The position numbers were made by a program, and so were the translations under genes. Positions 1-10,218 of a stretch of 64,000 bases of DNA are shown piece by piece (the stretch's first letter is position 1; each line of letters opens with the position of its first letter). The notes below the pieces were generated by a model, which did not search any database, was not told the origin of the DNA, and worked only from the letters and a program-made list of their open reading frames with translations. Origin of the DNA: Bemisia tabaci (taxonomy: Eukaryota > Arthropoda > Insecta > Hemiptera > Aleyrodidae); contig NC_092801.1 of assembly GCF_918797505.1 (NCBI RefSeq), positions 19,406,116 to 19,470,115 of the forward strand, in the 5' to 3' direction.

Positions 1-430
1 ACTAGTTATTTCGTGCGCCTTCAATCTTGTAGGATACTGTGCAACGCCTCTGACGCGAAATAGTTGCTTAAAGCGTTGCGGCGCGGTAGGAAACCAGCGT
101 GACACGCGCATAGGCGCCTACAAACCTAACGGGATACTTCACGCGTTGCGCAATGCGTGAAGTATCCCGTTAGGTTTGTAGGCGCCTATGCGCGTTCTGC
201 GCTGCTAACACGCCGCTCCGCTCTGTGTTAGGCTCTAATATTTAAACTCGCGGAGTCAGCGTTCTTCAACTCATGATTTTGAAATGTTTGCACTCTCTGC
301 ATTGATTATTCCCTTTTAAACTGACGAAAAAGAAATATGTACTACTGGAATATATAATCTGTTTTTTGTAAATATAATAATGGTTCCGTATCAAATTTAA
401 TGATTTCCAAAGCATTCAAATGTATTCTTT
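1..430. repeat. Dispersed hairpin repeat, copy 1
   Basis: A perfect inverted repeat has arms 104-144 and 155-195 (41 bp each) around a loop that itself contains the palindrome TTGCGCAA. Downstream sequence to about 430 (TGTGTTAGGCTCTAATATTT, then an AT-rich body) recurs after a second hairpin at 6004-6300. A related but rearranged motif forms a three-unit tandem array at 2745-2960. No coding potential was seen. A non-autonomous element with a structured end is likely; the class is unknown. Confidence 0.75.
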
Positions 431-2230
431 TATGTTTTGGGCTTTTACTGTGCTGCAGCTTCGTGTAAGCGCAACCAAACGCTCAAAATTGGACGTATTT
501 GACTCAAGGAGGTCGGTGTACAAATAAGTTAAAAACAAAAAAATTGCGTGCTTCTTAGTTTTTTTCCTCTTTTATTAATTTTTGTATAGTTTCTTTCATC
601 ACAACTACGGCTCTTTGAGATTCATATCAATGCCATTACTTGGAAAAGGTTTTACAAATATTTACCACGTTTTAAAAATGTAAATGTTTTTAAAATGAAG
701 TACCTAATCAATTTCATTAAAAAAAAAAAAAAAGAATGTACATTTAAGGCATATTTTATATCGGAAATTTCAAGGATAGAAATGAAACCAAGTATTTACC
801 AAAGACAATTTGAAAATATGAATCAAAAGAAGAAATTATAACATTTCATTTAAAATATGAGTTACGATGACAACACCTCATTCTCTCTTAATTTTCTCAT
901 TTCGATATTGACAATATAATTTTACACACGGACTAAAATATGACGCTTGAATTTGATTTTAGTGGACTTTACATTTGTGGACTTAACTTAGTGGACGTTT
1001 AAGTAATGGACTCAACAATAGTGTGGGCTTTAGAACTGTGGACGTAAAAATTGGGGACGAAAAGTCTGTGGACGTAAAAAAAGTGGACATAAAGTCCGTG
1101 TACCCAACTGCGACCAACATGGAATTGTGTTGAGACCAGGTTTTTTGTTAGAGCAACAGGGTACCATGTTTCATTTCAATAATCAGCGCGCTGGAGCCAT
1201 CTCTCCACGTTCGTTTTAGAAGTAATTATGAACCACGATATAGGGTGCGAAATAAAGCTCCACATAATACTAAGTTTTTCTAATCGAAATTTGCATAATA
1301 TGTAATGGGCGCATCAAAACTTTCTGAATTTCACTTTAAAGTTGGAAAATTAAGTTTTTTGTCCACGCAATAGTTTAGTCCCTCTCACAAAAAAACTGTA
1401 ATCAAGTAATTGATTAATTAATATTCAAATTTAGAATTTTCCTTCTCTATGGTCTGCCTTTCTCTTGGAAAGTCACATTACAGGAAATTTTAAGTAACAA
1501 CTTCAATTTATCATTAAGGAAATAATACTCTTGTAATGTCTCGTGTCTTGCTGAAGTTGGGTCCGAAGATTCACAGTGAATTCGAGATTTTTTCGCTTTA
1601 GGTAATAATTACACAACAATATGCGTGATAAGGCATAATAAATGTTTATCATGTTCTGTATTTAACTTAATTTTTATTTTTTGCTGAAATTAGCACATCG
1701 TACCGTTAATTCATAATTGGCGAGTTAATTGAACGACAGGTGAAATGAAAATAGGGATATATCGGAACAAACAACGGACGTAAAGTACGTTTTGGCAAAA
1801 CATTCCTCAAATGGACTTATGCTAAAGGAACTATTATCATTGTGTTCGCGTGCAATACAGTTTCTTTTAGCATAAATACGTCCTAATATAATAGCTGCTT
1901 TGATTCATATTATTTCTGCCCCACAAAACTTACAAGATATTAATTCTTACGATTAGTACAGTTCAAAAAAGTTCAGTGTTCAAATTTGTATCACTTGACT
2001 TTTGAATTGGGACAATTTGTCGACTGTCAGACGAAAGGACGCGTAATTACCTTTCAGCGGTGTAAAATTTCCACTCGGAAAATACATTTTTTCTAGAAAA
2101 TTGCTAAGAATTGTTAACTGAAAATTTCACTAATTTTTTTCTGATCACACCTAAGAATCTGTAAAATTTTGGACAGAAACGTCATCACAATGTTCAATTA
2201 ATGATCCTCGAGGGTACGAAAAAATCTTTA
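431..2230. other. AT-rich intergenic or intronic stretch
   Basis: No credible gene was found. The stretch is AT-rich with short homopolymers (A-run at 719-733). The only structure seen is a degenerate short tandem repeat at about 960-1105, based on a motif like GTGGACGTAAAA at roughly 15-20 bp spacing. The unfound 3' exon(s) of the minus-strand membrane protein gene could lie here or beyond the left edge. Confidence 0.4.
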
Positions 2231-2234
2231 AAAG

Positions 2235-2385
2235 TTGGCCACACGGTTTGCCTCCATTTAAATGTATGTAAAACTATCGATCCTTCGCAAGATAGCTCGC
2301 CGTACCTATAAACTCGATATTTTCTATGGATTCAAATACAGGAAAATCAGTGTTGCCAACTTGCAAAATCGGCTCTGATTGGGAT
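2235..2385. repeat. Palindromic MITE (CTCCATTTAAA family), diverged copy
   Basis: An imperfect palindrome with arms including GTTGGCCACACGGTTTGCC and its approximate complement near CAGTGTTGCCAACTTGC, with CTCCATTTAAA and ATCGAT motifs inside. Two other copies of the same layout are at 4125-4262 and 29760-29925. Confidence 0.55.
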
Positions 2386-2386
2386 T

Positions 2387-3251
2387 AGGGCCGGATTTAG
2401 GGGGTGGCCACATGGGCCGCGGCCCATGGCGGCAAATCTAGAGGGCGGCAAATTTTGCAATTTTTTCAAATGTAGGTATAAAAAAAATATCGGATTTTGA
2501 AAAAAAAATTATAAACGAGAAAAGGCGACAAAATCTCTCATTTCCTGAGAGTGTAGTAATTTTTAATTTTGTCGTCTTTTAGTGATACAAGAGACAGCGC
2601 CTTTAATTAGTCCACTTAAGAGAGAAACCAAACACGCAATTTGGCGTGGAACGGCGCGGCTTAGAGAGAAATGATGACGAGGACTTGAGATGAAAAGGAG
2701 AAGCCCTCGGCGTGGCGATCGGCATGTAACACATATTAGCGCCTACAAGACTGCACGAATACTTCACGCATTGCATCAAGCACAGTGCGGTCATTGCGGT
2801 CAGCGTGAAACGGATAGCGCCTACAAGAATGCATGAATACTTCACGCATTGCGCCACACACAGTGCGGTCAGCGTGAAACGCATGGCGCCTACAAGACTG
2901 CGTGAATACTTCACGTATTGCGCCAAACACGGTGCGGTCTGCGCCGCGCGGCGGCGGAAGTTAAAATCATTTAACCACATTCATGTTCATTCTTTCATAG
3001 GTAATTGTTTCGTTCATTTCTTATGAATGGAAGGCCTTGTCCACACAGAGATAGGTTTACAAAACTTAACTTTTGCTAGTAGTGTTGACAGGGCATCCCC
3101 AAAAATGTGTTCAACACGAGTAAATGCGTCTTATGCACCCTTCTCTCGCTTGCACGTTCACTTGATGGTTTTCATTGATGTTTCAATACGAATGAGAAGG
3201 GAGCGGCAAAATATACAGGCGGCCCATGGCAAGTAGGTAAATCCGGCCCTG
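2387..3251. mobile_element. hAT-like non-autonomous element with AGGGCCGGATTTA termini
   Basis: The left end AGGGCCGGATTTAGGGG is matched in inverse orientation by TAAATCCGGCCCT at 3238-3251. A second inverted stretch (GGCCGCGGCCCATGG against GGCGGCCCATGGC) lies just inside. Flanks TTGGGAT and TTGTGAT may be a decayed target duplication. The interior holds three tandem copies of the GCGCCTACAA...CTTCACGCATTGCGCC motif (2745-2960). Open frames at 2603-3236 follow this repeat and are not convincing genes. Confidence 0.5.
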
Positions 3252-3641
3252 TTGTGATGATGATCATTTAAGATTTAGTCTTACCCCCGATGATCATTTG
3301 AACACCATGGATTGTCTTAATTTTACATAGTTGCATCGTTCGATTCGTCAAGTTTGCAATCTGGCCAGAGTTACAATCCTTCGCCTATCGGAGACAACGA
3401 AGTGGCCAATGGAGTCGGATCCCAAATTTTGACAAACGTTCACAGAAATATGATTTGGGGTGGTCAGATTAGGTTCCAGATCGATTTCATTCGAAAGTAA
3501 GCAAGCATAGTCAGTCCGATTGGCTGTGCTGTAATGCCTCCTGGGACGAGAGTTTTCTGGTCATACTCACTCGGTAACTATGGACTACGACTATGGATAA
3601 AAAGTCCAAACCTGAAACAAACATAAACGTGAGTTCGGCTG

Positions 3642-4049
3642 TAGAGTACCTATATTGAGAGAGTATGGCCACTGAGCCCCATGGAGAGGCTTAGGACCCA
3701 AAAATGGCGGTGCTTTGTTTTGGTTTTTGTGGATGGGAGGGGGGTCATTGCCAACTTTTGACGATTATCACCAACCGCACTTGCTGCCAACCTTACTACA
3801 TCTAAGATAATTTTTCTCAAAAATTGCACACGATTAGTCTTAAAAATATGTAAAGAAGTCGCAATAGTGCATTTGAGTAAATTTCTCGTTACGATAAGCA
3901 AAGAAAACTACATTTTGAGTCATTTTGCATTACATTAATTTATGGCGTCCGCCATTTTTGGGTCCTAAGGGCTCCATTTAGCCTAAGATGGCTGAGCCAA
4001 TCAGAGGTGGTAACCCCAGTGGCCATACTCTCTCAATATAGGTACTCTA
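3642..4049. mobile_element. hAT-like MITE, TAGAGTACC termini, with 8-bp target duplication
   Basis: Terminal inverted repeats begin TAGAGTACCTATATTGAGAG and end with the complement. The flanks are a perfect 8-bp duplication, TTCGGCTG, at 3634-3641 and 4050-4057. An 8-bp duplication is typical of hAT-superfamily transposition. Related copies with their own 8-bp duplications are at 13037-13417 and 50430-50740. Confidence 0.8.
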
Positions 4050-4124
4050 TTCGGCTGGTTCTCGATGGTGAAACTGCTGAAGGGCGTACCTCGGTCGCGG
4101 TGTGTCAGAATCTCCGCTCCTACT

Positions 4125-4262
4125 TCAATTTGGCAATACCGGATTTCCTCCATTTAAACCTACGCTAAATAATCGATTCCTGTTGGAGCACCTGTCCCCT
4201 CTAAGAATCGATACATTTTCATAGGGTTTAATGGAGAGAATCCGGTGTTGCCAAATTGCTGG
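4125..4262. repeat. Palindromic MITE (CTCCATTTAAA family)
   Basis: Inverted arms: CAATTTGGCAATACCGGATT near the left edge and AATCCGGTGTTGCCAAATTG at the right. CTCCATTTAAACC and AATCGAT blocks mirror each other inside. It ends about 50 bp before the Mutator-like element. Confidence 0.7.
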
Positions 4263-4313
4263 ATCCGTCAATGACTTTTACTTTTTGGAAGGAGACCAAA
4301 CCAACATCATGGG

Positions 4314-5607
4314 GCTGCACGACACTTGCGCACACTTTTCGTACCGATAACGGTTGCGCACAAAATTCCGAATTTTCATTTGCGCACAGTTTTACCGATA
4401 ACGTTTGCGCACACTGCACTATGTGGCAACGCTGCACCTACGCAACGCGAATCACCCGGACACCGGGCCCGGGTTTGTTATTGTCGGCGAGGTGCATTAT
4501 CGTGTTGTGATAAGGAAGGTCCACGACAAAAGGAGGAAGAGGTGTGTCTGGAAAGGAGTAACTCAGTAACCTGCGGACCGTTGCTGTCAACACAGTGCCG
4601 AATTTTAAATTGTTTTAATGTGCAACTTTTTAACGTGTTTTAGCTCGAGTTTTAAACAGTTTTAATGATAATAATCGTTTTTAATAATCGTGAGTTGTTT
4701 GACAGCATATTTTAAACCGTTTTTATTCCTTTATTCGCAAGTGTGTGTGAGTGTATTTCAGTTAAAATTTAATAAAATGAGTTCTGATACGGGCTTTCAG
4801 ATAATGAGAAGCAATAAAGGCAAACCAATGATACTAGTCGAAGGCTATAAATTCGACAATTTCGCGTTAAAAAAAAAAATATACATTGGCGGTGTTCGAA
4901 AAAAGAGTGCCGGGCTACGATCAAAACAGATGTACCGATGACTACTTTGCTTGAAACGACCAACAAGGAACACAGACCGCAACATGCTCCACCAAGTGAT
5001 AAAGAAATCGAGCTGCAGCTTATAAGAACCAGTCTGAAGAGAAAAGCAACCGAAAATCTAAATGAACCACCATTGAAATTGATACGCCATGAGGTTGAGA
5101 ATTCAAAAAAGGTAACATTTTCTGACCTACCGTCCCTTTCACAGTCCAGTTATCGCGCTAGAAAAAAATTGAAGAAACCCGTACCAAAGAACATTGATGG
5201 GGCTTTGGACGGGATGGCCAGTACGGTAACCTCTTCCGATGAAAAGATTATTAGAGTTGATAAAAAACATCAGATTGTCGCCGTAACATGTAAAGAAAAC
5301 CTGCAATTTTTGGTCGACTTCGATGATGTTATTTTGGGAGACGGAACATTCACTTATGCTCCCAAGCATTTCAAACAAACTTATACAATCCACGTGTTCC
5401 ATCGTGGCTTTTATTTGCATGTTGCCACGTTCTTCCTCCCCTCAAAAGCGGGCCCGGTGTCCGGGTGATTCGCGTTGCGTAGGTGCAGCGTTGCCACATA
5501 GTGCAGTGTGCGCAAACGTTATCGGTAAAACTGTGCGCAAATGAAAATTCGGAATTTTGTGCGCAAACGTTATCGGTACGAAAAGTGTGCGCAAACGTCG
5601 TGCACCG
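4314..5607 (+). mobile_element. Mutator-like (MULE) element, internally deleted, with 158-bp TIRs
   Basis: Near-identical terminal inverted repeats occupy about 4314-4471 and 5450-5607. Within each, TTTGCGCACA and TACCGATAACG motifs are repeated. Flanks CATCATGGG (4305-4313) and CATCATGGC (5608-5616) form a 9-bp target duplication with one mismatch, and Mutator-like elements typically make 9-10 bp duplications. The element carries the start of a FLYWCH/MULE transposase gene that runs directly into the right TIR. It is therefore a deletion derivative that kept its 5' coding part but lost most of the catalytic domain. Confidence 0.85.
4777..5468 (+). pseudogene. Truncated FLYWCH zinc finger / MULE transposase gene
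   Basis: The ATG at 4777 begins a frame reading GFQIMRSNKGKPMILVEGY, the first half of a FLYWCH zinc finger. The second half (HWRCSKKECRAT, the W-x-C...C-x-A part of the motif) lies in another frame just past an A-run at about 4869-4879. A single-base slippage in that homopolymer thus splits the finger. The second frame runs to 5468 through a basic linker to DVILGDGTFTYAPKHFKQTY, the start of the MULE transposase catalytic domain. The gene then breaks off, and the last six codons are TIR sequence ending at a TGA inside the TIR. The rest of the DDE domain is missing, so no active transposase is expected. Confidence 0.8.
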
Positions 5608-5629
5608 CATCATGGCTTAAAATTTTCAC

Positions 5630-5770
5630 AGAGTATTCTTCACCTGGAGAGGAAAAATCTCCGAAAATTTCAATAAATGACATGTTGTGGTTTTCCATGT
5701 AAAAAATAGAGTATGACTAGAAGTCTCAGTGCCGCAAATGGATTTGCGCATTTCTGCAGTTTCATCATCA
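5630..5770. repeat. Dispersed repeat fragment (AAGTCT..CGCAAA family)
   Basis: GAGTATGACTAGAAGTCTCAGTGCCGCAAATGG resembles stretches at about 15290-15480, 32735-32870 (inverse), 34380-34490, 55840-55930 and 56815-56900. These share a core like CTACCAAACCACGTATCTCG followed by a GC-rich dozen bases and AGACTTCCTGTCA. No ORF. The element class is unknown. Confidence 0.4.
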
Positions 5771-5900
5771 TTCTGGGTTGGCACACAGAAAACTCAGGTA
5801 AGGGTCCGTTCAAAAATGACGCTTCGCGGCATTTCCCCCGATTTTTTACCCCTCCCTTCCACACGGCAGGCTCCCTCCCTCCCTCTCCAATTTTTGCCAT

Positions 5901-6525
5901 CCCTGGTAAAAATTGGAAGTAGAATCTGTGTTCCAAAATACCATAGCCCTAAAGCCGGCTGTAAGATTTCCAATAGCTTCTGTAGCCGGCGAAACGCGCA
6001 TTAGCGCCTACAAACCTAACAGGGATACCTCACGCATTGCGCAATGCGTGAAGTATCCCCGTTAGGTTTGTAAGCGCCAGTGCGTCGCCGCTCCGCTTTG
6101 TGTTAGGCTCTAATATTTAATCTTACGGAGTCAGCGTTTTTTAACTCATGATTTTGAAATGTTTGCACACTCTGTATGGATAATTCTCATTTTAATTGAT
6201 GAAAAAAAATATGTTTTAAAGGAAAATATAATGCGTGTTTTGTAAATATTAAGGTAGTTCCGTATCAAACTTAATGATTTCCAAAGCACACGAATTTCTA
6301 CAAAATTTCATATAGCCTTTTATAGCCAATGGCGATAAAGTGTAAAGCCCGGCGATAGGAACTATATCCCGACTGTATACTTTTTATAGCTTCGTATAGC
6401 CCGGCTATATGATTTGCTCTGCTTTCTACAGCCAGCTATATGATTTTCAATAGCCTTCTTTAGTCGGCTATAAGAACTCCTATGATATTTTGAAACGCAG
6501 CTCCTATCGCCAATTTTTACCAGGG
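5901..6525. mobile_element. MITE with CCCTGGTAAAAATTGG termini, hosting a nested hairpin repeat
   Basis: CCCTGGTAAAAATTGG at 5901-5916 is perfectly inverted at 6510-6525. Repeated blocks of the GCCGGCTATAAGATT type occur on both sides. Copy 2 of the hairpin repeat (arms about 6004-6035 and 6041-6078, body to about 6300) sits inside, so the hairpin element inserted into an older MITE. Confidence 0.7.
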
Positions 6526-6631
6526 ATTCTTCATAGGGGTACATCAGGAAGCTCTAGGTTCATATTCAGGGGCGGTCTGGCCAGGGTGGGCCGGAGTTAT
6601 ATTTTCAGCGCCCTTAGGCTGAAGTTCGTGT

Positions 6632-7120
6632 CCCTGCTAAAAATGGTGATCGAGTACAAATGAGTAAAAAATCAAAGTCATATGAATAGAATTTCTACTT
6701 ATACGAATAGAATTCAACTCATATGAGTAGAATTTCTCTATTCAGTTTTGGCCAACTTATATGACTGGAGATTCCAACTCATATGTCTAGAGATTTCATC
6801 TGACATGAGTTCAGCGTTGAATTTACCGTGTCCGATATCTCAGAAACTAGTCACCGCATCAAAAAAATCATAAGAACAAAATGTTTTTATTTTTAAATTT
6901 ACATGCTCTGTCGGTGTCTCCTGGTCAGAAACAGCACGTCTGAAAAATGGAAAAAATTGAATTCATAGGAGTTGAACTTTTCTACTCATGTGAATAGAAT
7001 ATTCTAGTGATATGAGTAGAATTTCTGCTCATATGAGTAGAATTTCTACTCATTAAGTAGGAAATTCTACTCATGTGAGTTGGCGAATTCTGAAAAGCCT
7101 ACTCGTCATTTTTGGCAGGG
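6632..7120. mobile_element. MITE with CCCTGCTAAAAATG termini and CTCATATGAGTAGAATTTC repeats
   Basis: CCCTGCTAAAAATGGTGATC at the left is matched by an inverse CATTTTTGGCAGGG ending at 7120. The interior has about ten direct and inverted variants of CTCATATGAGTAGAATTTCT. The flanks (GGGCGGTCTGGCC on the left, GGTGCCCCTAAAGG on the right) look like a second element into which this one inserted. The TIR resembles that of the neighbouring element at 5901-6525. Confidence 0.65.
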
Positions 7121-7511
7121 TGGTGCCCCTAAAGGAAGGTCCCACCGGGAGGGGAAAGGGTTGTCTGGGACGCATTGCGTCTGACGCCGCAGCCGGTCCT
7201 TAAAGAACGTCATTCTTTTTTGACAATTTTGTAATCAGGAGCTACTATTTCTCGCTCACTTACGAAAGTATCTACGGCACGTATGGTGTTCCTGAAATAA
7301 ACCAGAAATTGTAGTTTCCAACTGTAAAATGTACTTCATTTATCACAGGGGAGCCTTCCGAGAGAAAATGGCCCAGAAAATTAGTTCTAAAAGAAATGAG
7401 TTTTTTTAAACTTTCATTCGATTCAAAAAGTTTTCACGTATCTGTTTTTAAATAATGCTAGCGATTTTACAAACAAATATCAAAATGAAGTAGATGGATA
7501 TGAAAACTTGC
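7121..7511. other. No gene seen
   Basis: Mixed intron-like sequence between the MITE and the downstream exon of the minus-strand membrane protein gene. No repeat or ORF could be supported. Confidence 0.4.
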
Positions 7512-7653
7512 CTATCCAGAGTGTTGGTGCGGAGAAAGATTTTATCGTTACGATTGCAGAGGCGAAAAAGTAAAGCATGAATACTTCGATGGTTTCAGCG
7601 ACGACAACGAAAATCATTACCATCAGAAAAGCTCGTAAGTATGTTAAGCTCTC
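7512..7653 (-). CDS. Multi-pass membrane protein, exon 4 (partial gene)
   Basis: On the minus strand, acceptor TTTCTTCCTAG precedes an open exon of 47 codons plus 1 base. It starts in phase 0, as required by the end of exon 3. It reads ESLTYLRAFLMVMIFVVV and continues with further hydrophobic residues, giving one or two membrane segments. The best exon end is GATAG followed by GCAAGT, which fits the consensus of the rare GC-AG intron class. No following exon was found, so the C-terminus is missing from this annotation. A competing plus-strand reading of the same bases (Cys-rich, with a GTAAGT at 7636) was judged less likely because it needs a weak acceptor. Confidence 0.5.
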
Positions 7654-7971
7654 CTAGGAAGAAATGATTGGTATTAGAAAAACACATTTTTAAATAATAA
7701 AAGAAAAAAAAAATGCATTAACTATCGGGCTTTCCTATATTATTTTCTTCTCGAAGGTGTGATAATTTTTTGTATTTATTTCCTGAAGTTTTGTGTTTTT
7801 AACTCTTGCATGCAGTAACTCTCTCAAAAATGCATTTGCTCTTTTGCACTAGTTTTTTAAGAATCGGTGTGCTTCTAATTTTTACAGAATGTCAACATCT
7901 TTGTCATAAGTTCTTGTAAAAAGCAGTACGTTGCTTGTTAACTTTTTAGAATAAACCCGATTTTTTAGTCG

Positions 7972-8219
7972 CCCTGGAAAAAAAAACACATTGGATCTAG
8001 TGTTTGATCTAATGTTTTCAAGAGTCCAGACTCTTGAAAACATTCACAAGAAAAAATACTCTTGATTCAATCGGATTTTTGCTTGAATCAAGACGAAATC
8101 CGATTAAATTAAGAGGCTTGGTCCTTGATTTAAGCTAGATTCTGATTGAATCAAGAGTACTTTTACATATTGATGATTTTAAGAGTCTGGACTCTAGATC
8201 CAATGTGTTTTTTCCAGTG
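7972..8219. mobile_element. Palindromic MITE, CACTGGAAAAAAACACATTGGATC family, copy 1
   Basis: Nearly the whole element is an inverted repeat. The left part reads (C)CCTGGAAAAAAAAACACATT, and the right ends ATCCAATGTGTTTTTTCCAGTG. Inner arms include AAGAGTCCAGACTCTTGAAAAC. A second copy is nested in a foldback element at 17426-17654. Confidence 0.75.
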
Positions 8220-8549
8220 CGTATAACTGAACGTTCGGTTCATATAACCGAACTTTCATCAGTTCTTTTAATCTCATAAGTTCGGCTACACAAATTGGAA
8301 GTTGGGTCTGACGAACAGAATAGTTGTGATGATATAGAACACCATGTTTTCCTTCATTTTAAAAGATATGAAATTGTATCTACTTGCAGGTCAAACTAGT
8401 CGTATCACGTGTTTCGCCCCATCCAACGTTTCTACTCCCGCGTTAAAGTCTCTGAGCCAGCGGAAAAGAAACCAAGCTCTTTTTCATTGTCGTGCGGATA
8501 TGCGAGAAAATTCTGTTGCTTCATAGTTATGAACGACGGGATGCTTGTC
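8220..8549. other. No gene seen
   Basis: Ordinary non-coding sequence. A 60-codon open frame at 8344-8526 has no recognisable features and is not called. Confidence 0.35.
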
Positions 8550-8806
8550 GAAATTGGTAGATAAAGCTATAGACAAAGAAGACAAAAGGGATATGGAAGG
8601 AGCGGTGAAAGCGGGTGGTTACGATGGGCAAAGGAGGTATGTAATTGACGAACGGTCGGCCGCCCACGAGAGACCTTGTAGTTAGTCCATCATTTTTTCC
8701 CTTCGTCTATAGGAACTATACCCACTTCAACCAATAAGATCGCTCCATAATCACTATGTCTTGCTTGTCTATCGCTTTGTCTACCAATTCCAACAAACAG
8801 CCCGAG
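8550..8806. mobile_element. Foldback MITE, GACAAAGAAGACAAAAGG family, copy 1
   Basis: The left arm (GATAGACAAAGC-type start, CAAAGAAGACAAAAGGGATA) is mirrored by ACTATGTCTTGCTTGTCTAT, CGCTTTGTCTACCAATTCCA and CAGCCCG at the right end. Four more copies: 17238-17745 (interrupted), 18868-19104, 49261-49532 and 59808-60066. The best-preserved ends read GGGCCGATTATTGAAA. Central parts carry TAGTCCATCATTTT and GTCTATAGGAAC blocks. Confidence 0.7.
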
Positions 8807-9033
8807 GATCTGTGAAAAGAACCACGCCACGTCGTCCGGAAGAGAATTTCCGAAACTTTGAACTTTGAGCGGAAAATGATCGTTGAAAGTGCCTGCAAAA
8901 CTGTAGGTATGCTCCAAGCATCGCACCGAATCCCCAAGCCCGCTGCTGCGGAGCCCGAACTCTCGTCTCGCTCTCGGCCCACGAATCGCGCTGAGCTCTG
9001 GAGAATAATTCGAGCTTTTCGCGGTCAACGAGT

Positions 9034-9178
9034 TGAACTACATTTTGCAATTTGGACCTTTAGATTCTAGCCCGGTTCTAAAAAACCTATGTGCCATTAG
9101 TTTCCCTATGCACATAAGCGTTTTTCCAGAAGAACCAGAACTTATAGTTCCAAATTGCAAAATATAGTCCAGTTGTAG
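9034..9178. mobile_element. 140-bp MITE, GGACTACATTTTGCAATTTGG family
   Basis: Inverted arms ACTACATTTTGCAATTTGGA and CCAAATTGCAAAATATAGTC surround a core TTAGTTTCCCTATGCACATAAG. Other copies are at about 16150-16290, 16376-16512, 32588-32735, 54765-54905 and 54967-55090. Confidence 0.7.
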
Positions 9179-9292
9179 GGGCGCAGGTGCCCCCTCTTCC
9201 CAAATAAAAAGAGAAAAGCCCAGGAACCGGATAAATGAAAAAATAGTGCTTCACACAGTAAAATTTTGAAAAAAGTGATGAAACACTGGTAC

Positions 9293-9381
9293 CTTGAGAA
9301 GTCCATATATGAGTATCGCGATCGAGCTGAGGATAGCAAAAATGATCGGCAGTTCAAATAAACACAACATTATGGCCATGA
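9293..9381 (-). CDS. Multi-pass membrane protein, exon 3
   Basis: Acceptor TTTTTCTTTCCAG and donor AAG/GTACCA flank 89 bases. Entered in phase 1 (GTC codon shared with exon 2), it reads VMAIMLCLFELPIIFAILSS and then IAILIYGLLK, a long hydrophobic stretch forming at least one membrane segment. It ends in phase 0, matching exon 4. The phases of all four exons fit together, which is the main evidence that these are one gene. Confidence 0.6.
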
Positions 9382-9925
9382 CTGGAAAGAAAAATGCATG
9401 AGAAGGATGCGAAATTAGTCGGACAGCTTTCATCTTTTGGATTTTTTAAAGTGTTGGATGTGGAAATAAGATGGAAGTATCTGTTTTCAGATACCTCACA
9501 ATTTCCGAATTTCCACAAATGCATTGTCTACCTTCTTTTAGAAACTATTTAAATCGTATCATACATATGTATAAAATATCTTCGTTAATTTCACAGTCTC
9601 TTTCTTTTCCGTCCCCTGTAGTGACACATGAGTCGATTTTTTTGAAAAGAAAAGAAAAAAAAATCGTGGAACATAGATAATTTTGAGCATAACATAATAT
9701 GTTTGTACATTTATAGGGCAAACTCAAACCGTGTCTTCAAGTAGTCGTGCCGAAACTATTAAGTTCGTCTTCAGGCAATGAGAGCAGATTAGAAGCGCTC
9801 CTCGTATATTCCCAAACCTTTTTGTTTTATAATTGCAATATTTCAAAATCTCAATTTTTTTATGCGTTAAAAAGTTTTATAATCGACATCATTGTCCGAG
9901 CGCTATACAGGGCGACCATCGGATC
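9382..9925. other. Intron sequence, no separate feature seen
   Basis: Lies between exons 2 and 3 of the minus-strand membrane protein gene. No repeat or reading frame was supported. Confidence 0.4.
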
Positions 9926-10218
9926 GTAAAGCCCAATTCACACTATTAAATTTTTCATCCAACTCTTGGATGCAACTTTGTCCAAGAAAAGTTGGATAGT
10001 ATGATACTGACGAGAGAAAACGACAATTTGATGAAAAATTGAACGGAAACTTGAATGTGACTTCACATTCTAACTTTTCGTTCAACTTTATGTACAATTG
10101 GCGCCACCAATTGGATGGAAAGTTGTACACAAAGCTGAAACGAACTCTCCCAACCGACAAGAGCCAAAGCTGTATCTTCGCGCACCGCATGCTGATGGCG
10201 ATGTCACACTACAACGGT

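Noticed and set aside
2603..3236. Open frames with repeated CVKYS/EYFTHCA peptides
   Set aside because: Encoded by a three-unit DNA repeat inside a transposon; no start context or domain.
7544..7634. Plus-strand Cys-rich exon (CWCGERFYRYDC) ending at a GTAAGT
   Set aside because: It needs a weak acceptor and has no partner exons. The minus-strand exon here fits the phases and membrane pattern of neighbouring exons better.
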